Below, in pieces: positions 52,589 through 60,601 of a DNA stretch of 64,000 bases. The stretch's first letter is position 1. Each line of letters starts with the position of its first letter. Below the pieces are notes generated by a model. That model worked only from the letters and a program-made list of their open reading frames with translations. It did not search any database and was not told the DNA's origin. Location of the stretch: the NCBI RefSeq assembly GCF_003095375.1, contig NZ_QEHR01000001.1, positions 124,001 to 188,000 of the forward strand, written 5' to 3'. The DNA comes from Marixanthomonas spongiae. GTDB taxonomy: Bacteria > Bacteroidota > Bacteroidia > Flavobacteriales > Flavobacteriaceae. A program made the translations under genes and the position numbers.

Positions 52589-53539
52589 CTACTCTTTTTT
52601 ATAAATATCCTTCCGGTAGCCTTCGTCTTCGCCTTCCAATATTTGCAGGTAACTTTTATAGCGCGACCAGGCGATTTCTTGGTTTTCCAAAGCCTCTTTT
52701 ATGGCGCATTGAGGTTCATTAACGTGCAAGCAGTTATTGAATTTGCAGTCTTGTTTTCGTTCAAAAAACTCGGGAAAATAATCACCCAATTCTTCTTTGT
52801 CAATTTCAACCACGCCAAAACCGCGTATTCCCGGCGTATCGATAATTTGGGCACCAAAGGAAAGGTCGTGCATTTCGGCAAAGGTTGTGGTGTGCTGCCC
52901 TTGTTGGTGTTGTTGGGATATTTCAGCAGTTTTTAAATCGAGCGTGGGTTCAATAGCATTTACTAAAGTGGATTTTCCTGTACCGCTATGGCCCGAAAAC
53001 AAGCTTACTTTATCTTGCATCAAAACTTTCACCTTATCTACATTTTTTCCTGTTTTTGCTGAAATGCCGATGCACTCATACCCAATATCCCGGTACAAAG
53101 CAGCGAGATATTTCACTTCCAGCAACTCTTCTTTGTTGTAGGTGTCCACTTTATTGAAAAGCAAAACAGCCTTAACATGATACGCTTCGGCTGTGATTAA
53201 AAAACGGTCTATAAACGTGGTGAAGGTTGGGGGATTGTTTAAAGTGACCAATAAAAAAGCAACATCTATGTTTGCTGCGATAATATGGGTTTGTTTAGAA
53301 AGGTTGACCGATTTGCGGATGATGTAATTGTCCCGCGGCTCAATTTTATGAATCACACCAATGGTTTCATCGCCTTTGGTCTCCACTTTAAAAACTACCT
53401 GGTCACCAACAGCCACTGGATTTGTGCTTTTTATGCCTCCAATCCTGAATTTTCCCTTTATACGGCATTGATAAAAATCACCTTGTTGCGATTTTACGGT
53501 GTACCAACTTCCGGTAGATTTATAAACAGTGCCTTTCAT
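52589..53539 (-). CDS. rsgA: Ribosome small-subunit-dependent GTPase RsgA
   Basis: Circularly permuted GTPase that checks late 30S maturation. An N-terminal OB fold (GTVYKSTGSWYTVKSQQGDF) precedes the GTPase domain, where G4 (LFNKVDT) comes before G1 (GHSGTGKSTLVNAI) and G3 (DTPGIRGFG). The C-terminal zinc domain has CKFNNCLHVNEPQCAI. The 316 residues are typical. It begins 30 bases after the DAHP synthase gene ends, so the two probably share a transcript controlled by the aromatic attenuator. Confidence 0.96.
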   Translation of the reverse strand: MKGTVYKSTGSWYTVKSQQGDFYQCRIKGKFRIGGIKSTNPVAVGDQVVFKVETKGDETIGVIHKIEPRDNYIIRKSVNLSKQTHIIAANIDVAFLLVTLNNPPTFTTFIDRFLITAEAYHVKAVLLFNKVDTYNKEELLEVKYLAALYRDIGYECIGISAKTGKNVDKVKVLMQDKVSLFSGHSGTGKSTLVNAIEPTLDLKTAEISQQHQQGQHTTTFAEMHDLSFGAQIIDTPGIRGFGVVEIDKEELGDYFPEFFERKQDCKFNNCLHVNEPQCAIKEALENQEIAWSRYKSYLQILEGEDEGYRKDIYKKE

Positions 53540-53569
53540 GAATACAAAAGTGTAAAATTAATTTGAAAG

Positions 53570-54655
53570 TCACGTTTCTTTAAAAACTTTCTTTTGGTGC
53601 CCGATGGATTCTTGGTGAATTGCTTTGTACAAACGCAACACAAATTCTTCGCTTAATTTATTGTGTTCTCCGGCTAAAATCATCCTGCCTAAAATTTCGT
53701 TCCACCTTTTAACTTGTAAAATGGCAACGTTATGATCTTTTTTAAGCACACCAATGTTATCAGCAATGTTCATCCGTTTGCCCATCATTTGGACAATTTT
53801 GTCATCAATGACATCAATTTGCGCCCGTAATTTGCTCAATTCATTATTAAACTCCACTTTATCATCCCCTTTTTTTCGAATGCGCAGATCGACCGTCATT
53901 TTATCTAATGTTTGTGGGGTAATTTGCTGTTTGGCATCGCTCCATGCACTGTCAGGATCGAAATGGGTTTCGACCATTAAACCATCGTAGTTTAAATCTA
54001 ATGCGGTTTGGCACAATTCAAAAATAATATCGCGCCTCCCAGCAATATGCGAAGGGTCTAAAATCAAGGGCAAGTCTGGAAACTGATTTTGCAAATCAAT
54101 GGGTATTTGCCATTCTGGATTGTTACGGTATTTGGTTTTTTCGTAGGTAGAAAAACCACGGTGAATAACGCCTAAATTCTGAATATTTGCACTATAAAAA
54201 CGTTCCACGGCTCCCAACCACAACGCCAAATCTGGATTGACCGGGTTTTTGATTAACACCGTTTTATCGGTTCCTTGTAACGCATCGGCAATTTCTTGAA
54301 CCACAAAAGGCGAAACAGTGGTTCGGGCTCCAATCCATAATATATCAATATCGTGCTTTAAGGCTAAATCCACATGATTTGTATTGGCCACTTCGGTGGT
54401 GGTCATCATACCGGTTTGGTCTTTTGCTTCCTGAAGCCATTTTAAACCCAAGGCTCCAACACCTTCAAAGTTTCCAGGACGGGTTCTGGGTTTCCATATC
54501 CCGGCACGCAGCACAGAGGCATCGGTATCTTTTAATTGGTGTGCAATTGCTAATACTTGTTCTTGGGTTTCGGCACTGCAAGGCCCTGCAATCACCAACG
54601 GATGATCCAGGCCAAAAGCGTCTAACCAATTGCGTAATTTTTTGCTGTTTTGCAT
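53570..54655 (-). CDS. Bifunctional DAHP synthase / chorismate mutase
   Basis: First committed enzyme of aromatic amino-acid synthesis fused to chorismate mutase. Residues 1-260 form the DAHP synthase barrel (VIAGPCSAETQEQVLAIA, RAGIWKPRTRPGNFEGVG, LILDPSHIAGRRDIIF, VETHFDPDSAWSDAKQQ). Residues from about 270 form an AroQ-type helical mutase (FNNELSKLRAQIDVIDDKIV, MGKRMNIADNIGVLKKDHN). Synthase-mutase fusions of this order are common in Flavobacteriia, where the mutase domain lets prephenate or chorismate feed back on the synthase. The 5' region holds a predicted attenuator with a Tyr-Trp-Trp leader peptide. Confidence 0.95.
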   Translation of the reverse strand: MQNSKKLRNWLDAFGLDHPLVIAGPCSAETQEQVLAIAHQLKDTDASVLRAGIWKPRTRPGNFEGVGALGLKWLQEAKDQTGMMTTTEVANTNHVDLALKHDIDILWIGARTTVSPFVVQEIADALQGTDKTVLIKNPVNPDLALWLGAVERFYSANIQNLGVIHRGFSTYEKTKYRNNPEWQIPIDLQNQFPDLPLILDPSHIAGRRDIIFELCQTALDLNYDGLMVETHFDPDSAWSDAKQQITPQTLDKMTVDLRIRKKGDDKVEFNNELSKLRAQIDVIDDKIVQMMGKRMNIADNIGVLKKDHNVAILQVKRWNEILGRMILAGEHNKLSEEFVLRLYKAIHQESIGHQKKVFKET

Positions 54656-54659
54656 AATT

Positions 54660-54800
54660 TTTTAAACCTATTTGCTGTTAGGCACGATAAAAAAAGTCCC
54701 ATAAAGGGACTTTTATATATAATAACATAAGTACAATAATCCCGGTAGGCTACAGTTTAAAAGGATGCCACCAATAAAGTGAACGATTGCACATAATTGT
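54660..54800 (-). promoter_or_regulatory. Predicted aromatic amino-acid attenuator before DAHP synthase
   Basis: All on the minus strand. A 14-codon leader ORF (54794-54750) holds Tyr, Trp, Trp and Phe codons. A terminator stem AAAAGTCCC (54714-54706) with GGGACTTTT (54700-54692) is followed by a T run (to 54689). Segment 1, GGTGGC over the Trp codons (54772-54767), can pair with segment 2, GCC-ACC (54750-54744, one bulge). Segment 2 also has GGGAT (54743-54739), which can pair with GTCCC (54710-54706) of the terminator arm. These are the 1:2, 2:3 and 3:4 pairings of a trp-type attenuator. The 2:3 pairing is short. Confidence 0.75.
54750..54794 (-). CDS. Attenuator leader peptide rich in aromatic residues
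   Basis: ATG at 54794 opens a 14-residue frame, MCNRSLYWWHPFKL, ending with TAG. Four of fourteen residues are aromatic, with Tyr-Trp-Trp consecutive and Phe three residues later, just what a leader sensing Trp, Tyr and Phe needs. It is located between the promoter region and an intrinsic terminator ahead of the first gene of the aromatic pathway. A one-mismatch -7 box (TACTTTAG, 54822-54815) lies 20 bases upstream. The peptide itself is not expected to have a function. Confidence 0.78.
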   Translation of the reverse strand: MCNRSLYWWHPFKL

Positions 54801-54889
54801 TTTTTTAACAACCGCTAAAGTAGCTAATAAATATTCATTTAAAAAAGGTTTTATGTAAATTTTAAATCTTTCACAGCAATAAATTTATG

Positions 54890-54897
54890 TAGTTTTG
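54890..54897 (+). promoter_or_regulatory. -7 promoter box of gldA
   Basis: TAGTTTTG (TAnnTTTG) ends 11 bases before the ATG at 54909. The region 54795-54908 is shared with the divergent attenuator unit. Confidence 0.55.
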
Positions 54898-54908
54898 TTT
54901 TTAAAGAT

Positions 54909-55814
54909 ATGTCAATAACCGTTTCAAATATTACTAAAGCCTACGGAAGTCAAAAAGCACTTAAAAATGTATCATTTGACATTTCAGCAGGGGAAATTGT
55001 TGGTTTTTTAGGCCCAAACGGAGCCGGAAAATCGACCATGATGAAAATATTGACCACGTATCTTCCTGCTTCAGAAGGCACCGCCATGGTGAATGGATTT
55101 AAAATTTCAGAAGAAAACCACGACGTCAAAAAAAGTGTAGGCTACCTGCCGGAACACAACCCATTGTACCTAGAGATGTACGTACGGGAGTTTTTAAGCT
55201 TTCAAGCTGAAATATACAATATTCCAAAAACCGAAATAGAGCGCATTATTGAACGTACCGGTCTTGTACCTGAAGCTAATAAAAAAATACAGCAACTTTC
55301 AAAAGGTTATCGACAACGAGTAGGAATTGCCAGCTCATTATTACACAATCCTGAAGTACTTATCTTGGATGAGCCTACTACAGGTCTAGACCCCAACCAA
55401 TTGATTGAAATACGCGAGTTGATAAAAAGTATCGGAAAAGAAAAAACAGTTTTGCTATCCACCCATATCATGCAGGAAGTGGAAGCTATTTGCGACCGGG
55501 TGATCATTATCAATAAAGGCGAAATTGTATTGGACAAAAAACTGAGCGAATTACAGTCGGGCCAACAGCAAATCGTGGAAGTGGAATTTGATTATCGCGT
55601 GGAAACAGTTGCCTTACAACAACTGCCCAATGTGACAAAAGTAGAAAACCCTGGCGGGCATTTTGTTTATAATATTTATTTTTCTTCGGAAAAAGATATG
55701 CGCAGTTGTGTTTTTGATTTTGCATACGACAATGGATTGAAAATCCTTCAGCTTCACCAAAAAAACACAACGTTGGAAAAACTCTTTGTTGAACTGACTA
55801 CTCCTCAAAAATAA
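54909..55814 (+). CDS. gldA: Gliding motility ABC transporter ATP-binding subunit GldA
   Basis: A 301-residue ABC ATPase. Walker A is GFLGPNGAGKSTMMKIL, the signature is LSKGYRQRVGIASSLL, Walker B is VLILDEPTTGLDP, and the H-loop is LLSTHIMQEVEAICDR. The N-terminus MSITVSNITKAYGSQKAL and the length fit GldA of Flavobacterium, which works with the permeases GldF and GldG; those two genes are not adjacent here. The specific GldA name rests on close likeness to the known protein; at minimum it is an ABC export ATPase. Its last 17 bases overlap the end of the convergent GIN-domain gene. Confidence 0.85.
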   Translation: MSITVSNITKAYGSQKALKNVSFDISAGEIVGFLGPNGAGKSTMMKILTTYLPASEGTAMVNGFKISEENHDVKKSVGYLPEHNPLYLEMYVREFLSFQAEIYNIPKTEIERIIERTGLVPEANKKIQQLSKGYRQRVGIASSLLHNPEVLILDEPTTGLDPNQLIEIRELIKSIGKEKTVLLSTHIMQEVEAICDRVIIINKGEIVLDKKLSELQSGQQQIVEVEFDYRVETVALQQLPNVTKVENPGGHFVYNIYFSSEKDMRSCVFDFAYDNGLKILQLHQKNTTLEKLFVELTTPQK

Positions 55815-56550
55815 GGCGGCCCCGGTACAATTGTTCCACCTCTACGATGGGCGGACGGTTTTTAGCAACTACATTTCCCAAACTCACCAATTTCCCTCGA
55901 ATGGCCTCTTGCGGGTTAACAATCATATCTTGTGTGCCGCGGTGAAAGACTGACAATTCCCCGACTATTAAGTTTGCAGCTTCTATACGCGAATCTCCCG
56001 CATAAATGCCAAAGTTGGCTTTGGTTGCCGTTCCGGAAAGAAAAAAATTGGACAGCCCGTTGGCTACTATTTGTAAATTTTCAACTTGAAGGTCCAACTT
56101 AAAATCTCCATCAATATGGTAGGCGTCTTCATTTTCTTGATCTTCGCTTATCAGCGACAGATTAGGGAACGACAAAGTGCCAATACCTTCAACAGCCAAG
56201 CCTGAGCTGTTTCGAATCCTATCGATATTGGGCGTGGTTACATAGACTTTTGTCAAGCCATAATCGCGCACCAAGTTGCAGCCGTTGGTATTGCGCAGGT
56301 TCAACACGCCGTCTTTTACGTGTACTTCAATATCGTTCAACAAGTTTTCACCGGTTTCGACGACCACTTTTTGAGTGTCGCCTTGTTTTATAAAAAGTTG
56401 CGTACGCTCCCATACCGTAATTTTACTGAAGGTATCGACCGTAAATTCTTCTTGGATGATATCGCCAGCAGCCTGAAAGCAGTTCAACCCTTTGTCGGAA
56501 TCACATCCAAAAAAGGCAAGTAACACTATGATGAAGATTGATTTTTTCAT
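55798..56550 (-). CDS. GIN-domain (DUF2807) lipoprotein, copy 2
   Basis: A 250-residue lipoprotein: signal MKKSIFIIVLLAFFGC with the lipidated Cys, then NCFQAAGDIIQEEFTV and a beta-helix-like head-GIN domain (IKQGDTQKVVVETGENLLNDIEVHV, LRNTNGCNLVRDYG, VTTPNIDRIRNSSGLAVEGIG). It ends IVEVEQLYRGRLIFEE. Function of the family is unknown; a surface binding or adhesive role has been proposed. It is the second copy of a duplicated PagL-like + GIN pair. The start at 56550 gives the lipoprotein signal, and an earlier in-frame Met at 56574 overlaps the previous gene. Confidence 0.82.
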   Translation of the reverse strand: MKKSIFIIVLLAFFGCDSDKGLNCFQAAGDIIQEEFTVDTFSKITVWERTQLFIKQGDTQKVVVETGENLLNDIEVHVKDGVLNLRNTNGCNLVRDYGLTKVYVTTPNIDRIRNSSGLAVEGIGTLSFPNLSLISEDQENEDAYHIDGDFKLDLQVENLQIVANGLSNFFLSGTATKANFGIYAGDSRIEAANLIVGELSVFHRGTQDMIVNPQEAIRGKLVSLGNVVAKNRPPIVEVEQLYRGRLIFEE

Positions 56551-56573
56551 ATTCTGGATCATTTCAGCAATCA

Positions 56574-57683
56574 TTACAAACGGATACCCACTCCAAATTC
56601 TACACCTTCAGCTTTGGCCCAATGGGCTTTTACGGTTACCGAGGCAAATATAGTGTTGTTATAAAAATAGCGTTTTAAGCCCAAGCGGTTGTACACCCTG
56701 TTTTCAAACTCGTATGGGTAATAAAGGTAATAACCCAATTGGGACACAAAAGCCACTTTGTTGAAACGGAGTTCATGGCCCACAAACAGCCCTACTCTTT
56801 TGTAATCTTCATTGCCCGAAAGCTTATATTCAGGAAAAGCAATCGAGCGGTAATAAATCAGTTCTTTTAAAAAATTGGCAAAAAACACATCAACCCCGGC
56901 CTGAAAGGTACTTTTATAATTAATGCGCTTATCCACAAAGGCCGAAGCCACATAAAACGGATACTGTCCTTGCCCTACCACATCGCTTTCGTTCCAACCA
57001 AAACGGAACACAAAGTTATATTTCAGCTTTTCAGCGTGGGAACTGCTTGGCGGATCGTCTTTTTCAATATATTCGGGAAAATTATCATGATCGAACAAAT
57101 AACTGAGACCAACGTTAAAAGCCCACGTATTGGTACTGTTGTTGGGCGCACGCAAATTGGCATTGCTATAATGAATAATGTTGAAACCGGCGTGAAACCC
57201 CAGGCCTTTATACAGGTTTTCTTTCACATAATTGGCTTTTAAAAAAGTGGTGCTTAAAAAACGGGTGCCGTAGGCGTTGTTTATATAGTTGGTTTGCCGG
57301 TCGTACGGATTATTGGCATATGCCACACCCTGTCCCAGTCTAACGACCAGGTTCCTGTTTAAAAAGTACCAGTTAAAATGCCCATACACTCCATAATTTT
57401 CGCCCAGATATTGGTTTTTCATGTTTTGATAGGTAAACGTAAACCCCCAATCTGGGTAGTGATAGCGGCGTTCCCATTCGTTAAAACCGTAAGTTTTTTG
57501 GTTATAGCTAAGGATAAAACCTCTTGGGTGCCCCGTGATTAAATGAGCAATATCGGGGTTGTGCTCTAAAATGCTTCCGTAAAAATAATCGGCTTCCAAA
57601 GAAAACGGTTTTTGTTCTTTTTCTTGTGAAAAAAGACAACCTGTAAGCAAAAAAATTAAAAGTACGGAAAGTAGGTGTTTCAT
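56574..57683 (-). CDS. PagL-like acyloxyacyl hydrolase-family outer-membrane protein, copy 2
   Basis: A 369-residue exported protein (signal MKHLLSVLLIFLLTGCLFSQ) with a beta-barrel pattern and the His-x-Ser motif in FNIIHYSNANLRAPNNSTN that carries the active-site His and Ser of lipid A 3-O-deacylase PagL. In PagL the acid is Glu 14 residues after that His; here that position is Asn. It ends in EGVEFGVGIRL, a barrel-type end. Lipid A or another acylated lipid is a plausible substrate, but activity is uncertain. About half of the residues match copy 1 by eye. Confidence 0.78.
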   Translation of the reverse strand: MKHLLSVLLIFLLTGCLFSQEKEQKPFSLEADYFYGSILEHNPDIAHLITGHPRGFILSYNQKTYGFNEWERRYHYPDWGFTFTYQNMKNQYLGENYGVYGHFNWYFLNRNLVVRLGQGVAYANNPYDRQTNYINNAYGTRFLSTTFLKANYVKENLYKGLGFHAGFNIIHYSNANLRAPNNSTNTWAFNVGLSYLFDHDNFPEYIEKDDPPSSSHAEKLKYNFVFRFGWNESDVVGQGQYPFYVASAFVDKRINYKSTFQAGVDVFFANFLKELIYYRSIAFPEYKLSGNEDYKRVGLFVGHELRFNKVAFVSQLGYYLYYPYEFENRVYNRLGLKRYFYNNTIFASVTVKAHWAKAEGVEFGVGIRL

Positions 57684-57709
57684 ATTTTTAAACAAGGCTT
57701 AAATATACA

Positions 57710-58465
57710 TTAATCCTGAAAGATTAAGCGGCCTGTAAACAATTCTTCTACATCCACTTTTGGGGGACGGTTTACCGAAATTACATCGCCCGTTCCTTGA
57801 ATGACGCCTGAAATTTCAGCTTTTGGATTGACAATCATTTTATTTGCACTTCGTTGTCTTATTTTTAAGGTGTCTATCACAAAATTTTCACCTTCAAACC
57901 TTGGAAATTCATCACTAAAAACCAAAGTAGCATTCTCAGTTGTTCCCGAAACATAAAAAACACTTTGACCATTGGCCGATACGGTAAAGTTTTCACATTG
58001 GAGATTCAGATAAAAATCGCCACTTTTACGCACACCCTCTATGCTTCCGGTACTATTGCTGGTAAGCGTGAGTTTGGGAAAAACCAACCTGCCCACTCCT
58101 TGAACATCCCGGGATGAGGCATTTCGTATTTCAGTAATATTGGGCGTGGTGACTAGGGCTTGCACATTGCCGTATTCGCGCACTAAATTGCACGTATTGT
58201 TGTTTCTTATCACCAAGGTGTTGTTTTCTACACTTACGGAAACATCGGGCAATAGGTTTTTGCCGGTCTTGATCACGACGCGCTGTGTGTCGCCTTGTTT
58301 CAGTTGTAAAGCTACATCGGTCTCTATTCTTATTTTACTGAAATGTGCCACAACAAACTCCTCTGTAACGGCATCACCAACAGCTTGAAAGCAATCGGGC
58401 GCCTTTTCCGAATTACAGGAAAGCAGTATAAAAAGCAGGGCTGTTATGTATGCTAATTGTTTCAT
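57710..58465 (-). CDS. GIN-domain (DUF2807) lipoprotein, copy 1
   Basis: A 251-residue lipoprotein (signal MKQLAYITALLFILLSC) that shares its layout with copy 2: DCFQAVGDAVTEEFVV, LKQGDTQRVVIKTGKNLLPDV, RNNNTCNLVREYG, VTTPNITEIRNASSRDVQGVG and the end VDVEELFTGRLIFQD. The shared CFQAxGD opening is not part of every GIN protein and marks the two as recent paralogues. It starts 3 bases after the first PagL-like gene. Confidence 0.83.
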   Translation of the reverse strand: MKQLAYITALLFILLSCNSEKAPDCFQAVGDAVTEEFVVAHFSKIRIETDVALQLKQGDTQRVVIKTGKNLLPDVSVSVENNTLVIRNNNTCNLVREYGNVQALVTTPNITEIRNASSRDVQGVGRLVFPKLTLTSNSTGSIEGVRKSGDFYLNLQCENFTVSANGQSVFYVSGTTENATLVFSDEFPRFEGENFVIDTLKIRQRSANKMIVNPKAEISGVIQGTGDVISVNRPPKVDVEELFTGRLIFQD

Positions 58466-58468
58466 ATG

Positions 58469-59563
58469 CTATATTCTGAAGCCAATTCCAAATTCAACAC
58501 CTTCTACTTTGGCTCCGTGCGATTTTAAGGTGGTCGCGCCGAAAATTTGGTCTGTGAAGTAATATTTTAAACCCGCCCGAATATAGGTCCTTCCTTCAAA
58601 ATCGTAGGGATAATAGGCATAGTATCCAAATTGTGATACTATAGCCAGTTTATTTAATGTAAGTTCATGACCCACAAAAATACCTATACGCTTATAATCT
58701 TCATCACCAGTAAGCGAGCGATCAAGTTGTGATGCGACTAAATATTCGATTTGTTTTTTTAGAAATTCTGAAAAGAACATATCGGCCCCCACTTGAAATG
58801 TGCTTTTATAGCTTACCCGCTTGTCCAAAAAGGCTGAAACCACCAAAAAAGGATGTTGGCCAAGCCCTACGTAATCGCTTTCATTGACCCCGCTTCGCAG
58901 TGCTAAATTAAATTTTACAGGTTCGGTTACGGGGTCATCTTCTGTATGGGCAGGGTTGTTAATCTTTTCGGTTTCAAAATCGTATTGCAAACCAATATTA
59001 AAGGTAAATGAGTTGGTACTGGAGTTCGGTGCCCTAAAATTTCCGTTGGAATAATGCACCAATGCCAGTCCTGCCTGCACCCCGATGTTTTTAAACACAT
59101 GCTGCTTGTTATAGTTGAGCAAGAGGTAGGTGGAGCTTAAAAAATCGCTTCCGTAGGCATTGTTTTTAAAATTGGTTTCCAAGTCGAACTTATTGGTGGT
59201 GTACGCAATTCCTTGTCCCACCCTTAAAACGATATAGCGCTTTAAAAAGTAGAAGTTAAGATGGCCATACAGCCCATAATTTTGGCCTAAAATATCATTC
59301 CCAGGGTTTTGGTGCACAAAAGAAAATCCCCAATCGGGATAATTGTATTCACGGTGCCAGCGCTTTTCACCAAACGTTTTTTTATTGTATCCAATAATGA
59401 AGCCTTGGGGATGGTTGGTCACCAAGTGTGCAATGTCTTTGTTATGCCTAACAATCGTACCATAGAAATAATTGGCATCCACAAAAAAACCTGGGTGTGT
59501 TTCTTCTTGTGAATACAGCAAAAAAGGGACAAAAAGGAACAATATGAGCAGGTTGTTGTTCAT
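58469..59563 (-). CDS. PagL-like acyloxyacyl hydrolase-family outer-membrane protein, copy 1
   Basis: A 364-residue exported protein (signal MNNNLLILFLFVPFLLYSQ) with the His-x-Ser motif in LALVHYSNGNFRAPNSSTN and a barrel end EGVEFGIGFRI. It has the same block order as copy 2 (DANYFYGTIVRHNKDIAHL, YPDWGFSFVHQNPGND, YGLYGHLNFYFL, DEDYKRIGIFVGHEL) and the same Asn at the position of the PagL acid. The ATG at 59563 is preferred over a TTG at 59572. It heads the four-gene run PagL-GIN-PagL-GIN. Confidence 0.78.
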   Translation of the reverse strand: MNNNLLILFLFVPFLLYSQEETHPGFFVDANYFYGTIVRHNKDIAHLVTNHPQGFIIGYNKKTFGEKRWHREYNYPDWGFSFVHQNPGNDILGQNYGLYGHLNFYFLKRYIVLRVGQGIAYTTNKFDLETNFKNNAYGSDFLSSTYLLLNYNKQHVFKNIGVQAGLALVHYSNGNFRAPNSSTNSFTFNIGLQYDFETEKINNPAHTEDDPVTEPVKFNLALRSGVNESDYVGLGQHPFLVVSAFLDKRVSYKSTFQVGADMFFSEFLKKQIEYLVASQLDRSLTGDEDYKRIGIFVGHELTLNKLAIVSQFGYYAYYPYDFEGRTYIRAGLKYYFTDQIFGATTLKSHGAKVEGVEFGIGFRI

Positions 59564-59590
59564 CGCGGGCAAAGTAACGCAAATTTCAGC

Positions 59591-60532
59591 TTAAAAAGGC
59601 AGGTTTTTTAAATCTACATTTCCGCCAGAGATAATGACTCCTACCTTTTTATTTTCGAAAAATGGTTTCTTTTGAAGTATTGCCGCCAAAGCAACGGCCG
59701 AAGAAGGTTCTACTGCAATTTTCATCCGTTCCCAGATGAGTTGCATCGCTTGTATTATTTCGGTTTCTTCCACTCGAATAATTTCAGGCACCAGTTTTTT
59801 AATAATAGGAAAGTTTTTGTCGCCCAAATTGGTGCGCAACCCATCGGCAATGGTATTGGCTGTTTGGTTGGTTTCAATTTTACCTGATTGTAGGGAACGC
59901 CAGGCATCGTCGGCTTCAAAAGGTTCGCTGCCTATTACTTGGCATTTTTTTGATAGATAATGAGCTGCCAAAGCGGAACCGGCAATCAATCCGCCGCCGC
60001 CTACGGGTGTTACAATATAATTTAAATCAGGGTGTTTTTTCAACAGCTCGATGGCTGCTGTACCTTGCCCTAAAATTACCTCTGTATTATTAGAAGGATG
60101 GATAAAGGTCGCCCCTGTTTCGGTTTGAATACGATCTGCCGCGGCTTCACGCGCCTTCAATGTAGATTGGGACTCCGTGATGATTCCTCCGTAGCCTTTT
60201 ACGGCATTTTTTTTAATCTGTGGAGCATTTTTGGGCATCACGATATAGGCTTTCACCCCAATATTCTTTGCTGCCAACGACAGTGCTTGCGCAAAATTTC
60301 CAGAGGAATGGGTAACCACTCCATTGTTTTTTTGCGCTTCAGACAACTGTAAAATGGCATTGACGGCGCCGCGCATTTTAAAAGCCCCCATTTTCTGAAA
60401 GTTTTCGCACTTAAAATATAGTTCGGTTTCCGCTAAAGCATTCAATAAATGGGAAGTAAGCACCGGTGTTTGATGCACAAATGGCCTAACACGGTTGTAG
60501 GCGGCAAAGACCTCTTCTTTTGATGGAATCAT
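59591..60532 (-). CDS. PLP-dependent threonine/serine dehydratase-like enzyme
   Basis: A 313-residue fold-type II PLP enzyme. The PLP lysine is in MGAFKMRGAVNA, the substrate loop is THSSGNFAQAL, and the phosphate loop is VTPVGGGGLIAG. There is no C-terminal ACT regulatory domain, so it resembles catabolic threonine dehydratase or serine racemase/dehydratase rather than biosynthetic IlvA. It would form 2-oxobutanoate or pyruvate. It lies 19 bases upstream of the PagL-like copy 1 start with no visible terminator, but a shared role is not evident. Confidence 0.88.
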   Translation of the reverse strand: MIPSKEEVFAAYNRVRPFVHQTPVLTSHLLNALAETELYFKCENFQKMGAFKMRGAVNAILQLSEAQKNNGVVTHSSGNFAQALSLAAKNIGVKAYIVMPKNAPQIKKNAVKGYGGIITESQSTLKAREAAADRIQTETGATFIHPSNNTEVILGQGTAAIELLKKHPDLNYIVTPVGGGGLIAGSALAAHYLSKKCQVIGSEPFEADDAWRSLQSGKIETNQTANTIADGLRTNLGDKNFPIIKKLVPEIIRVEETEIIQAMQLIWERMKIAVEPSSAVALAAILQKKPFFENKKVGVIISGGNVDLKNLPF

Positions 60533-60601
60533 GTAGTTTGTTTTCTGAAAAGGGAAAGTACCATTATTTTTTTAAAAACAACCTTTTAATACTTTTTGAC
60601 C

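Noticed and set aside
52501-52936. Plus-strand frames over the end of rsgA
   Set aside because: They are antisense to a well-conserved gene and have no domain of their own.
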